Positions 16,098 through 24,738 of a DNA stretch of 55,861 nucleotides are shown one piece after another (the first letter of the stretch is position 1; the number at the start of each line of letters is the position of its first letter). The notes under the pieces were generated by a model, which was not told the origin of the DNA, did not search any database, and saw only the letters and a program-made list of their open reading frames with translations. Position numbers and translations under genes: made by a program. This DNA comes from Kiritimatiellia bacterium (GTDB lineage Bacteria > Verrucomicrobiota > Kiritimatiellia > RFP12 > UBA1067). Location of the stretch: assembly GCA_017962315.1 (NCBI GenBank), contig JAGCVN010000011.1:1-55861 (forward strand), written 5' to 3'.

Positions 16098-16499
16098 CTA
16101 CGAGCGGCCCCACTGGATGTAACAACGGAAGTTCGTGACATCCGGGCGGGGCGACACCGCCCGAAGCGTCGTGATGTCTTTCGGCATAATCGAAACCAGT
16201 TGCCACGTGGAGAGGGCGGTTTCGACCTCGACACCTTCTTTATCGACCCAGATGACGCGGTATTTCACCGGCAGGACGGAGCGGGTGATATTCTGGAGCG
16301 TCGCCTGGAACGTAAGGTGGTCGGAGTTACCCGGCGCGAGCCGGACGTCGGTCACCACCACCTGACCGCGCAGGTTGTCCGCGACATAGATGCGCGGATC
16401 GAGCGGCGGGTTCTGCAGCGGGGCCACACAACCTGTAATCGCGGCGACGCCAAGCCCGGCGCTCGCGGCGAGGAAATTTCTACGGGATACGGTCTTCAT
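16098..16499 (-). CDS. YcfL/DUF1425-like lipoprotein with a Tat signal
   Basis: This 133-residue protein has a mature part that looks like YcfL (DUF1425): GQVVVTDVRLAPGNSDHLTFQATLQNITR, then VKYRVIWVDKEGVEVE and a final hydrophobic strand, as in a small beta-sandwich. The N-terminus is MKTVSRRNFLAASAG...ITGC, a twin-arginine motif followed by a lipobox, so it should be exported folded through Tat and then lipidated at Cys 24. Family function is unknown; conserved linkage to lpoB suggests a role in peptidoglycan or outer-membrane maintenance. It starts 13 bases after the COG3014-like gene. Confidence 0.75.
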   Translation of the reverse strand: MKTVSRRNFLAASAGLGVAAITGCVAPLQNPPLDPRIYVADNLRGQVVVTDVRLAPGNSDHLTFQATLQNITRSVLPVKYRVIWVDKEGVEVETALSTWQLVSIMPKDITTLRAVSPRPDVTNFRCYIQWGRS

Positions 16500-16512
16500 T
16501 TCTGGTTCCTTC

Positions 16513-17976
16513 CTACTCTTGCGGGTTAAACGTGATAAACGAAATCGAGGGGGCGGACGAGACCGCCGGATAACGGACTACGACGATGGCGTTCTCGCAC
16601 GACGGCATCGGGACGGGAATCGCGCGGGTGTCCGCTTGCAATGTGACGGTCTCCCCCGGCGTAAACGCGATGCGCTGGCAGAAGACGCGCTTGGGCAGCG
16701 CCGTCCAGGAGCGCAAGTCCGCGCCGACCGTCGCGGCAGTCCACCCGGCCGTGCCAAGCTGCACGAGAAACATCGAGGCCGCGAGAATATCGCCGGCTTT
16801 CGAACGGGGCGCATTCCGGGCAACCACCCCCGCCGCGACCTGGATCGCCGTCTTGATGGAGAAACGGAGGATCTCGCGCTGAAGCACCCCTCGGAACGCG
16901 ACATCGAACTCTGCCTTGCAGAGGCGGTCGGTGTCCATGATCGGCTCCAACGCAAACGAGCCGCCAGAGCCGTGGACGGAGTACTGCGAGGAGGCGAAGG
17001 GCCGGTAGACGAGCTTCGGCAGCGCGATACCGGTGTAGAGGACGTACCTCCGCACCCACGGCAGAAGACCGAGCGGGAGATGGATGACCGTCTGGTCGCG
17101 CATCGGGCAGAGTCCGTCTTCCACATAGATCCACGCCTGGCCGTGCGGCTTCGTCCCCGCCTCGTACTCGGTGAAATCGCGGGAGGCGCACGACGTCTCC
17201 GGCAGCATCTCAAACGTTCCGCGCAGGTCGTTGCGGGCGTTATCGCCGTTCAGCCAACGGAAAACGCCGCGAATGTGCTGCGCGTAGGTGTTGTAATAGT
17301 CCGCCTTGGCGAGCGACGCCAACACGTCTCCCTGGTTCAGCGAGACATCGTGCATATACCCGCACGAGGTCTGGAGCGATTGTCCGAGTTCCGGAGAACG
17401 CAGAAGCGTCGAGGCGATCTCGTCCTTCCGCGCCGCCTTGCGTCCGTTCGCCTCGCCCGCCAGCTGCTCCTCGTAGTTCGTGATCTCGCGCTGGCGGTCC
17501 GCAAGGTAGGTGTTCTGCCACTCGTTGGCCCGGTTCAATTCGACACGCGCACCGTCATGGTTACCGAGCGACGCATAGGCGAGCCCTTTATAGAGGGAAC
17601 AGAAAATCCGCTCCTGCCCCGTGCCAGAGTAAGGCAGGAAACGATCGTTCGACAAAACCGAAATCGAGCGGTCGTACCCCCGCTTCAGTGCGGCGGTCCG
17701 GTCAATATCGAGAAAACCCTCCTCCGCCACATCCAGCGTCGCGGTCGCCTCAGAAAACTTCGTCTGCAACACAAGGGCGCTCCCCTTATGAAGCTTCCAG
17801 CAAAGTCCGTCATCGCCGTCATTCTCTTTTTCCGCCGCAATCTGTTCGGCACGGCCGTACTGGCCAAGGGAGACCGCCTGTGAATACCGGTTCAGGCGTT
17901 CCTTCGTGGACATACACCCGCCGGCGAGCAAGACCCCGGCGAGTGCGACACTCAATCGAACGATCTGGTTTTTCAT
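16513..17976 (-). CDS. COG3014-like lipoprotein with TPR-like helices
   Basis: This 487-residue lipoprotein has a signal peptide and lipobox LAGGC (Cys 21). The N-terminal half is helical and TPR-like: repeated short helices such as YSQAVSLGQYGRAEQIAAEK and FCSLYKGLAYASLGNHDGARVELNRANEWQ. The C-terminal half has hydrophobic beta and helical segments (about 290-470), including an Ala/Gly-rich stretch. It matches the plan of COG3014 lipoproteins, which in several Proteobacteria are encoded next to YcfL and LpoB homologues, as here. Function is not established. It starts 25 bases after the LA_2272-like gene. Confidence 0.65.
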   Translation of the reverse strand: MKNQIVRLSVALAGVLLAGGCMSTKERLNRYSQAVSLGQYGRAEQIAAEKENDGDDGLCWKLHKGSALVLQTKFSEATATLDVAEEGFLDIDRTAALKRGYDRSISVLSNDRFLPYSGTGQERIFCSLYKGLAYASLGNHDGARVELNRANEWQNTYLADRQREITNYEEQLAGEANGRKAARKDEIASTLLRSPELGQSLQTSCGYMHDVSLNQGDVLASLAKADYYNTYAQHIRGVFRWLNGDNARNDLRGTFEMLPETSCASRDFTEYEAGTKPHGQAWIYVEDGLCPMRDQTVIHLPLGLLPWVRRYVLYTGIALPKLVYRPFASSQYSVHGSGGSFALEPIMDTDRLCKAEFDVAFRGVLQREILRFSIKTAIQVAAGVVARNAPRSKAGDILAASMFLVQLGTAGWTAATVGADLRSWTALPKRVFCQRIAFTPGETVTLQADTRAIPVPMPSCENAIVVVRYPAVSSAPSISFITFNPQE

Positions 17977-18001
17977 ACGGCTTTCTCGTTCGAAGGGACG
18001 G

Positions 18002-18607
18002 TTAGAAGCGGCAGTTCAGGATCGGGAAGAAGGGGAGCTCGGAATTCTCGATGACGTTGACGAGCCCGATCTGGACGCCGTTGCAGTTGCGCGTCGTGTT
18101 CACAAGGCCGATCTGCAGCCCGTGGAAATCGTCGCACTGGTTGAACACGCCGATCTGCAACCCGTCCATGGCGCGGGCGGACTCGATAACGCCGATCTGG
18201 GCGCCGCGGCAGTAGTTTCCCACCACTTCGATCGCACCGATCTGAAGGCTGTAGGCGTCGCACTTGTTCCAGATGATCGGGGCGATCTGCAAACTGTGCG
18301 TGTTCCCGTTGACGACGCTGAACAACGCGCCGATGTCGATGCCGTTCATGTCCGAAACTTCGCTGTAGAGCAAGTTCAGTCGAATCCCGTTGACGCTGAT
18401 CACGCCGGGCGGAAGCTGCACCGGATACCAGAAGGCGAGCGTGAACGGCGTGAAGTACCCCTGCCCGACCGCCGGCTGGGCATACGGCGCGACCGCCGGC
18501 GCGGGCGCGTAATTCGGTTGCGGCTGGTTACTGTAAATCACCTGCGCCTGAGCGTGAGCCGAAACTGCGGCCGCACAAAACGCCAACATCGTCCATACCT
18601 TTTTCAT
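18002..18607 (-). CDS. Exported LA_2272-type surface repeat protein, first gene of the envelope operon
   Basis: This 201-residue protein has a signal peptide (cleavage near SAHAQA), a Pro/Ala/Gln-rich linker (about 27-50), then about six repeats of a short strand-turn unit with the pattern GLQIGLVN, for example GLQIGVFNQCDD, GLQIGLVNTTRN and GVQIGLVNVIEN, ending PFFPILNCRF. This pattern is typical of the LA_2272 surface-repeat family first noted in Leptospira and predicted to be beta-rich and outer-membrane associated. ATG at 18607 is preceded by AAAGGATG. It leads a six-gene operon with gaps of only 13-30 bases and a leader of about 130 bases. Confidence 0.75.
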   Translation of the reverse strand: MKKVWTMLAFCAAAVSAHAQAQVIYSNQPQPNYAPAPAVAPYAQPAVGQGYFTPFTLAFWYPVQLPPGVISVNGIRLNLLYSEVSDMNGIDIGALFSVVNGNTHSLQIAPIIWNKCDAYSLQIGAIEVVGNYCRGAQIGVIESARAMDGLQIGVFNQCDDFHGLQIGLVNTTRNCNGVQIGLVNVIENSELPFFPILNCRF

Positions 18608-18745
18608 CGTGCATCCTTTCTCGTTCGGTCGCGAAGGGAAAACCTCCGTGCCATCTGTTTCCTTATTCCGTTCCCGGAACGCCTTTTTCCAAAAACCAAT
18701 CCAAAAATCGCGACCGGCGCCACAACCGACCGCCCTGTGACGAAA

Positions 18746-18775
18746 AGTATACCAGACCGTCCGCCCCTTCTGCAA
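18746..18775 (-). promoter_or_regulatory. Promoter of the six-gene envelope operon
   Basis: TTGCAG (18770-18775), an 18-base spacer ending in TGG, and consensus TATACT (18746-18751). The leader is about 130 bases and contains an inverted GTTCCCGGAAC element near 18673-18683. The promoter starts only 24 bases beyond the stop codon of the upstream phosphoesterase gene. Confidence 0.75.
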
Positions 18776-18798
18776 CCCCTAAAGATGCCGCCGGGCGG

Positions 18799-20121
18799 TC
18801 ACGCAAACGTCTTGCGGGCGACGATGCGGCTATGCGCGACATCATGGACGGTGATCTGCAGGCGTCCGCCTTCCACGCGCCCTTCGATCACGGAGGGGAA
18901 ATACCTCTTCTTACCCGGCACGATATCGCAGCCGCCGCCCACAATCTGTGCCCACGGACGCCCCTCCGCCGGCGCGTCATACCGGAAACTGTGCTGGTGC
19001 GCGGCGATGACGAGCTGCACGCCCGCCTGTTCGAAAAGCGGACCCCAGAGTTTCGCGCACGTCCGTTGCCAGGACGCCCAGGGGCGGGAATATTGCGGGG
19101 AACTGTCGTCCGGCGCGACATCACCCGGATTCTGATCCGGGCGCGGATCAAAAAGCGGGATATGGCAGAAGGCGACCTTGAACTTCGCCGTTTTCACGGC
19201 AGGGGTTTCAAGAACGTGCGCCAGCCACCGCGCCTGTCGCTCGCGGTAGGGCTGCATCTGGAAGATACCGGCGAATCGCGGGTTTGTGTCGAGCTTGTCC
19301 TCCCCCGTATCCAGCCCGATGAGGGCGGTGTCGCCGAGCCGCTGCACAAAGTTCCGTCCAAGTTCCGCGTATTCGCCCGGCCTTTCGGCCGGCTCGCGAA
19401 ACATCATCAATCCGCCGAGGCGGCGCATGAAACGCCCCCGGAAGTCGTGGTTTCCAGGTACGAACAGATAGGGCGTGTCGGCGGCATACGCGGGATGGTT
19501 CACATGCGGGCGGAGGAAGATATTGACCGCCTCGTCAATCGTCTCGGTGCAGTTGGAGACGTCTCCGTTCCAAATGACGGCGGCGGGTTTCAACTCCGCC
19601 AGTTTCGCGAACACCATGTCGAGGATCGGCTTCCGGTCGTGCGTGTCGTTGATCACGCAGAACGAGCCGGACGCCGTTGCGCCGAGCGTCGTGAAGGAAT
19701 GGATCGCGGAATCGGTTTCCGGGCCAAGATTCTTCATCGAATACCCGCCCTTGTACAGGATCCGGTCCGCCCCGATGCGGTAATAATAGCGCGTCGCCGG
19801 CTTCAGGGAGGTCAGGCGGATAAGCGCAACCTTGCCGTTGACTTCCATCAAGCCACCCGCTCCCGAATACGCGCGGACCGCATCGGAAAGGTTGGGCGAC
19901 TCCGCGTAGTCCACCCACCCGCTCGCGTCCGCCGAAACGGCAAAGGAAACCCCCATCGAGGTCTCCGCCGCGTTCTGCAGCACCGGTGCGGAGACGATCA
20001 ACCGTCCGGGCTTCCCCCCGGCGGCAACCTTTTTCGGAGCGTGTTTCGGGGTTGCCGCACGCACGGTGCCAGACGCGGCGGAAGCGGCCAGAGCGGAAAG
20101 CAGAAACGTTCTCCGGTTCAT
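18799..20121 (-). CDS. Tat-exported metallophosphoesterase, purple-acid-phosphatase-like
   Basis: This 440-residue protein has a twin-arginine signal (MNRRTFLLSALAAS). A fibronectin-III-like N-terminal domain (about 40-145, ending in RYYYRIGAD) precedes a calcineurin-like phosphoesterase domain with its metal ligands in order: NDTHD near 158, NGDVSN near 187, GNHDFRG near 223, CHIPLF near 318 and AHQHSF near 375. The first and last motifs deviate slightly from the usual DxH and GHxH. Expected activity is hydrolysis of phosphomonoesters or diesters in the periplasm. It follows the L,D-transpeptidase gene by 12 bases and is probably co-transcribed with it. Confidence 0.85.
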   Translation of the reverse strand: MNRRTFLLSALAASAASGTVRAATPKHAPKKVAAGGKPGRLIVSAPVLQNAAETSMGVSFAVSADASGWVDYAESPNLSDAVRAYSGAGGLMEVNGKVALIRLTSLKPATRYYYRIGADRILYKGGYSMKNLGPETDSAIHSFTTLGATASGSFCVINDTHDRKPILDMVFAKLAELKPAAVIWNGDVSNCTETIDEAVNIFLRPHVNHPAYAADTPYLFVPGNHDFRGRFMRRLGGLMMFREPAERPGEYAELGRNFVQRLGDTALIGLDTGEDKLDTNPRFAGIFQMQPYRERQARWLAHVLETPAVKTAKFKVAFCHIPLFDPRPDQNPGDVAPDDSSPQYSRPWASWQRTCAKLWGPLFEQAGVQLVIAAHQHSFRYDAPAEGRPWAQIVGGGCDIVPGKKRYFPSVIEGRVEGGRLQITVHDVAHSRIVARKTFA

Positions 20122-20133
20122 ACGCAGGCTCCG

Positions 20134-21078
20134 TTACTCTTCGACAAGGATCGGGACGCCGGGCGAAACCATGTGCATCAGCTTGTTGGCGTTCCAGTTG
20201 GCCAGCCGGAAACAACCGTGCGACGCCGCCTGTCCGATTTTGTCCGGTGCCGGCGTCCCGTGGATCCCGTATCCCTGCAAGGAAAGCCCGATCCATCCAG
20301 TCCCGACGGGATTGTTCGGTCCGGCGGGAATCTGGAGTTTCACCTTGTCCTTTGTACCCGGCGTGAACAACTGCGGATCGTACAGGTACGTCGGGTTCGC
20401 TGCGACATTTTTGACGGCAAGCTGTCCGGCGGGACGATGTGCCTTTTCGCGGGCGATGGAACAGGGAAAGAGCGCGATCAACTTCCCCTCCGCGTTAAAT
20501 GCGGTGATCTCCATGCGCGAAAGCGAAATCCGCAGCACGGTGGCGTATTCCTTCGCCCTCCACTTTCCGGAAGGATTGCACGCGGGAAGGCGGATCACCG
20601 TGCCGATCGCCGGGTTCGGCCAGCGCGCGGAGGGATTGAGACGGCGGAGCAGCCCCTCCGTCGCATGGGATTTTTCCGCCAGACGCTCAAGGACGGAACT
20701 GTAATTCATCGAAGCCAGCCGCGCGCGCGCCTTCCAATCCTGCGGAATGTTCACGAGGCCGGCGTAGTCGGACGCGGAGACCACAACCGACTGCAGAACG
20801 TTGGTGTCGCCGCCGAGCGCGTCCAGCACCTTCGCATCGGGTTTTCCCGTCGGTTCGAGCCCGTTAAGCAGCTGCCAGGTCATCAGGGCAATCTCTGTTT
20901 TCGCCCCCCAATAACCGTCGATGCAATTGCAGGAGAGGTTACGCCGGTCGAGCTGGACCTGCAGCGCGAGCGTGTCATAGCTGAAGGCGTGGCGGTAACG
21001 TGAGAACCGTTCCGCCCCTTGCGCGGCAAAGAGCGGCGCGGCCATAAGAAGAAAGCAAATTGTCCGTAGTCCGTTCAT
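20134..21078 (-). CDS. L,D-transpeptidase with peptidoglycan-binding domain
   Basis: This 314-residue periplasmic enzyme has a signal peptide (to about ALFAAQG). A peptidoglycan-binding domain (about 30-95, YDTLALQVQLDRRNLSCNCIDGYWG...ALMTWQ) leads to a linker, then a YkuD domain whose active site reads HGTPAPDKIGQAASHGCFRLAN near residue 270-292, with the catalytic Cys in SHGC. Family members form 3-3 crosslinks in peptidoglycan or attach proteins to it. ATG at 21078 lies about 30 bases downstream of the predicted transcription start. It forms an operon with the Tat phosphoesterase and stands next to the LpoB operon, so this 8 kb is dominated by envelope functions. Confidence 0.9.
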   Translation of the reverse strand: MNGLRTICFLLMAAPLFAAQGAERFSRYRHAFSYDTLALQVQLDRRNLSCNCIDGYWGAKTEIALMTWQLLNGLEPTGKPDAKVLDALGGDTNVLQSVVVSASDYAGLVNIPQDWKARARLASMNYSSVLERLAEKSHATEGLLRRLNPSARWPNPAIGTVIRLPACNPSGKWRAKEYATVLRISLSRMEITAFNAEGKLIALFPCSIAREKAHRPAGQLAVKNVAANPTYLYDPQLFTPGTKDKVKLQIPAGPNNPVGTGWIGLSLQGYGIHGTPAPDKIGQAASHGCFRLANWNANKLMHMVSPGVPILVEE

Positions 21079-21113
21079 GTCGTTATCACCTTGTCAAACG
21101 TAAGTACGTGTTC

Positions 21114-21143
21114 AGTCTACCACAGCCTTCGCGCCAAAAGCAA
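21114..21143 (-). promoter_or_regulatory. Promoter of the L,D-transpeptidase operon
   Basis: TTGCTT (21138-21143), an 18-base spacer ending in TGG, and TAGACT (21114-21119) on the minus strand. Confidence 0.6.
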
Positions 21144-21242
21144 CGCGAAAAACCGACCTTGGTTTATCGTTTTCATGCTTCAACGTTTTTGTGGGAGAGA
21201 ACTACGTACAATCTTTTGGCCCTTTAAAGAAAACGGTGAAAA

Positions 21243-21395
21243 TGTTCGTGATCTTCAACCCTCATTGTTCAACACTCGACAATCCCGATTTTCTTCTAGC
21301 ACACGGATTTGTTCGCCGTTAATGCGGTTCACTTCCTCCTCGCGAACGCCGTCAGGCGTGAAGGAATCCGTTTGTTTGCTTTCATTGGTATGGGT
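21243..21395 (+). repeat. R2 repeat, copy a (153 bp)
   Basis: This segment aligns without any gap to 25151-25303, starting TGTTC-GTGATCTTCAA and ending TTTCATTGGTATGGGT. It contains the conserved block TTCCTCCTCGCGAACGCCGT and the short inverted repeat GCCGTCAGGC. I estimate identity of roughly 85 percent by eye. It does not look coding. Confidence 0.75.
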
Positions 21396-21397
21396 GG

Positions 21398-21427
21398 ACA
21401 CCCGTTCCACTAAAAACCCCGAAGAAC
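21398..21427 (+). repeat. R3 repeat module, copy a (shortened)
   Basis: About 30 bases with CCCGTTCC...TAAAAAC...CGAAGAACC match the 3' part of the R3 module at 25321-25363. The AT-rich 5' part is missing, so a deletion joins R2 directly to the remainder. Confidence 0.6.
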
Positions 21428-21449
21428 CAATCTGTGTAACGCAGCCCCT

Positions 21450-21532
21450 CGCTCGCGCCCCGGCGCGAGTGATTCGATTCGGATAACTTGCTATACTGTC
21501 CCCGGTAAGCCGTTGGGTGAAGGTATAGACGA
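21450..21532 (+). repeat. R1 repeat, copy c
   Basis: This third R1 copy is in the opposite orientation to a and b. The GC hairpin is at 21452-21469, with loop CC instead of GA, and the extended -10 TGC-TATACT is at 21492-21497, followed by CCCCGG and GTTGGG. It directs toward the 3' end of the convergent glycosidase gene, so it has no obvious target gene. Confidence 0.75.
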
Positions 21533-21533
21533 A

Positions 21534-21558
21534 AAAACACCCACACATATACCTGAAG
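21534..21558 (+). repeat. X repeat module, copy a (25 bp)
   Basis: The 25 bases beginning AAAACACCC and ending CCTGAAG match 25119-25143 at 22 positions; all three differences are A/G transitions. Here X follows R1; in the other copy it precedes R2. Confidence 0.55.
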
Positions 21559-21684
21559 TACCCTCATTTGCGGATTTTACCAATCCGTCCATGAAGATCG
21601 GGAAACCGGGAAATGATAAGCAGGCAGGAAGGGGGAAAGGCCCCTTCCGTGTGAATCAGGGCGGTATCCCCCAGTCGTCGCGTA

Positions 21685-24600
21685 TCATTTACCGACCGAC
21701 AGGATAAACCCGCCCTCTGCGGGAATTTCAATCGGCTTCGACAGGTCGGGAACCGGCCCGGCGTCTTGCACGCCGCCGATCGAAGGCTGCCGCCAGACGG
21801 TTTTCGCGGCATCCAGACCGAGTCCGCGCGAATCGAATGCGAACGAAGCCGAACGTGGCTTCTGCGCGAAGTTGGCGATGACCAGAACCGCGACGCCGTG
21901 CCCTTTCCACACGCTCGCCTTGACATCGTCCGATCCAGAGACCTTGACGGGGCAGGCATCGTCCCACCAGCCGACGAGTTCCATGTCGCCGAGTTTCACC
22001 TCGTCAAAGAACTTCCAGAGCCCCGCCGGGGTGCCGCCCCATCCGGCGCGGTCGGTCATGCCGAACAGCAACCCCCGGAACGGGTTGCCACGTCCGAGCA
22101 TTTCGCCCGCGATGCCGAACGCGATGCCGGAGCGCTCGATCAGCCAGAAGTCGGACGGCGTGTTGTTGTAGAAGCCCTCACCGCGCCAGAGCAAGTCGAA
22201 ATACGGATAGAGGTCGATGAACGCGAGGTTCGTGTTGCCGCTTCCGGCGCGGCGATCGTGGTGGTTCCAGCTGTGGTTGTCGACGAGGCGGCGCTTCCCG
22301 TCGCGGTCGAGGATGCGACGTGCGCGCTGCATCGACTCGCCCGTGAGCGCGGTATCGTCGATGTAGAGCCCGTCGATGCCGTATTCGCGCACAAGGTAGT
22401 CGAGACCCTCGAGGTAGAAGTTGTCCCAGCGCGTGTCGGGCGTCGTGATCACGGCGAGGTCGAGACGGGGCTTGTACGCCTGCGGGAAACGCACGTTCTC
22501 GCGCCACGCGGGAAGGATGTCCATTCCAACGTGTTCGCGCAGCCACGGGTGCGGACCGTTCCTGTTCGTGCAGGGCCAGCCCGGCACGGACTTGTCGCGC
22601 TTCAGCAGTGCCTCGCCGTCGAGCGACTTGAGCGCGAAGAACTCGGGCAGGTTCTGCGTCAGCTCGCGCGTCGTGTAATAGACCTTCAGTTTCAACCCCG
22701 TCGCGTGCGCATCCGCTACCGCTTTCTTCAGGAGCGGACTGCTATCGTCGTTGTAGGGATAGTTGATGTACGGATTCCAGATCGTGTTGTGGTGGAGATT
22801 CACGACCGTCGCGCCCGCCTCGCGGATTTTCTTCGCGTCGAAACTGGACTTCCTCTGGCTGAGGTGCCAATATCTGTCGCCGAGGTGCGTCTTCATGTCG
22901 AGTCTGTGGAACGGCGTGATGTAGAGGTCGAAGTTCCACTCCGCGCCCTCCGGCGCGTCCCTACCCTCCGCCCGGACAGTCGCCACGCCGACATTCTTCT
23001 CAAGCGACATGATACCGTCGCCGGAAGCCCAGCTTTCAGGCATACGCAGTTTCTGCCAGGCGTAGTAGGCATTGATGAGCGGACGACGGTAGTTCGCGCC
23101 TTTGAAGCGCACGACGAGTCCGCCGTTGATGCTTCCCATCCACATCGCGTCGCGGTTGAGTGCCGCGTCCCATTTCTGTTCCACTTTCCCCGCAGGGAAG
23201 AACCCGCCGTTGATTCCGAACCCCTCCCGGAACCTGGCCACCTCCGACGGCATCGCGAGTTCGAACGAGGCAGAGGCCGCCCGGATACCCTCGTGGCGGA
23301 TACGGAACCGGCACTCGCCCGTAAACTCGACCCGTCCTTCAAGAATCCGTTTCGCCCCGCCACCGAGACCAGTCTCCACCCGCCAAGACGCATGCGTGGG
23401 CATCGTCTCCGTAAAGGCGAAAGAACCCGGTTTCGACGGAGTGCGATCCGTCTTGAACGATACCGGGCGAGCAAGGAGGTTCATCCCCTTTTCGAGGATG
23501 CGCGTGTTGGAACCGTTGAAATACGAGACGATCTGCGCGGGCAGTCCGTCCTCGCCCAACACGAGCTCGCGTCCGAGAATCCTCACCGTGCGTGACGCCG
23601 CATCGACCGTGACAGGCGTGTACGGCTTCGTCACGGCGTTCTCGCGCCCGATGCTGGAGTTGAGCCACTTGAGGCGCGCAAGACGCCAGGCGTCGGAGAT
23701 GCCGCCGTCTTTCAAGACGGCGCCCTTCACCTCGATTTCAAACGGGAGGGTCGCACTTGTCGCATCCGTCGGGTCTTCCACGCGTACTTCACCCTTCAGC
23801 GTCCTCCCCGCCGCGTCTTTCGGGACATCGACCATCACCCAGATCGGTTTCACGCCGTTCGCGGCGACTTCGCAAGTTTCCGGCGTTATGCGGTTCACTT
23901 TGAGGCCGGTATTCGCACTCCAGCGGAGCTTTCGCGCCTTCTCCGACACGACGCACACCTGAAACGGATAGAACTCGCCGGGTTGCGCCTCGCCGCAGAA
24001 AACCTGCGCGGCACGGGAATCCTTTCTAAACCAATGCGCCGGGACAATGCCGTTGCGCACGGCATACTTGCGGTCTTCGCCGAAAAGGAGGAACGGCGCG
24101 GGATGCGCCTTGCGGAAAACCGCGAGAACCGCAGGATCGACGGCGTTCTCCATACGTAGCATGGCGGCGTCCACCGACATTGAGCCGCCCCGGATGTTTT
24201 CCGGAATGTTATCCTCGGCGGACCCGATTTCGGTCAAGACGAGCCAATCGACATTGTACCCGTTTGAAACGCGCCCGGTGGGCAGTACCGAATAAGCGGG
24301 CTGCTGGACGGTGCGCGAGAGCGTGTCGAAATTCTCGCCTATCCTGTCCATGCCGTGTTCCGTGCAGTATCGGGCGTACAGCACGCGCCCGACTACATCG
24401 TTCCCCTTCTGTGCGAGACGCAACTTCACGCATTTCGTCAAACGGCAGTCGAAAACCTGGCACTGCGCTTCAAGCACACGCCCGCCGTCGGTGCGGCGGA
24501 CATGGCAGATGTTGCCCTCGCCGACACTCATGGCGCGTGTCCCGTCTGCACGGACGCGCCCCGCCTTGTTGAACCAGCACCGGGCAAGGCGGTGGTTCGC

Positions 24601-24738
24601 AAGCGACACGCCCTTGAAAAGGACAATGTCGTTCGTCTCCGTCATCAACCGTCCGTCCTTCGTCGCATCCCAGACCGACTGCCCGCCGAAGAGCGTAAAC
24701 GCGGCCATCGCAACACACATTAAAAACATCCGTTTCAT
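21685..24738 (-). CDS. Large secreted glycoside hydrolase-like protein (DUF6067-like)
   Basis: This 1017-residue protein has a signal peptide (MKRMFLMCVAMAAFTLFGG). The N-terminal 550 residues are beta-sandwich-like. A TIM-barrel-like region follows, about 620-960: VVNLHHNTIWNPYINYPYND, LKLKVYYTTREL, the acidic motif GIDGLYIDDTALTGE near 800, and FIDLYPYFDLLWRGEGF. It ends in a small beta domain. The plan matches the glycoside-hydrolase-domain proteins annotated as DUF6067 in Victivallales and related PVC bacteria, as far as I recall. The Asp pair in YIDD and the nearby Glu are candidate catalytic residues. Substrate unknown. ATG at 24738 has a GGGAGA site upstream; a weak -10 (TAAACT) lies about 30 bases before it. 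Confidence 0.7.
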   Translation of the reverse strand: MKRMFLMCVAMAAFTLFGGQSVWDATKDGRLMTETNDIVLFKGVSLANHRLARCWFNKAGRVRADGTRAMSVGEGNICHVRRTDGGRVLEAQCQVFDCRLTKCVKLRLAQKGNDVVGRVLYARYCTEHGMDRIGENFDTLSRTVQQPAYSVLPTGRVSNGYNVDWLVLTEIGSAEDNIPENIRGGSMSVDAAMLRMENAVDPAVLAVFRKAHPAPFLLFGEDRKYAVRNGIVPAHWFRKDSRAAQVFCGEAQPGEFYPFQVCVVSEKARKLRWSANTGLKVNRITPETCEVAANGVKPIWVMVDVPKDAAGRTLKGEVRVEDPTDATSATLPFEIEVKGAVLKDGGISDAWRLARLKWLNSSIGRENAVTKPYTPVTVDAASRTVRILGRELVLGEDGLPAQIVSYFNGSNTRILEKGMNLLARPVSFKTDRTPSKPGSFAFTETMPTHASWRVETGLGGGAKRILEGRVEFTGECRFRIRHEGIRAASASFELAMPSEVARFREGFGINGGFFPAGKVEQKWDAALNRDAMWMGSINGGLVVRFKGANYRRPLINAYYAWQKLRMPESWASGDGIMSLEKNVGVATVRAEGRDAPEGAEWNFDLYITPFHRLDMKTHLGDRYWHLSQRKSSFDAKKIREAGATVVNLHHNTIWNPYINYPYNDDSSPLLKKAVADAHATGLKLKVYYTTRELTQNLPEFFALKSLDGEALLKRDKSVPGWPCTNRNGPHPWLREHVGMDILPAWRENVRFPQAYKPRLDLAVITTPDTRWDNFYLEGLDYLVREYGIDGLYIDDTALTGESMQRARRILDRDGKRRLVDNHSWNHHDRRAGSGNTNLAFIDLYPYFDLLWRGEGFYNNTPSDFWLIERSGIAFGIAGEMLGRGNPFRGLLFGMTDRAGWGGTPAGLWKFFDEVKLGDMELVGWWDDACPVKVSGSDDVKASVWKGHGVAVLVIANFAQKPRSASFAFDSRGLGLDAAKTVWRQPSIGGVQDAGPVPDLSKPIEIPAEGGFILSVGK

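Larger units (their letters stand above)
21079..21684. other. Intergenic region filled by mosaic repeats
   Basis: No gene is seen in these 606 bases. After the transpeptidase promoter come R2 copy a, a shortened R3 module, R1 copy c and the X module, nearly back to back (21243-21558). The rest, to 21684, shows no structure I recognise. Confidence 0.65.
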
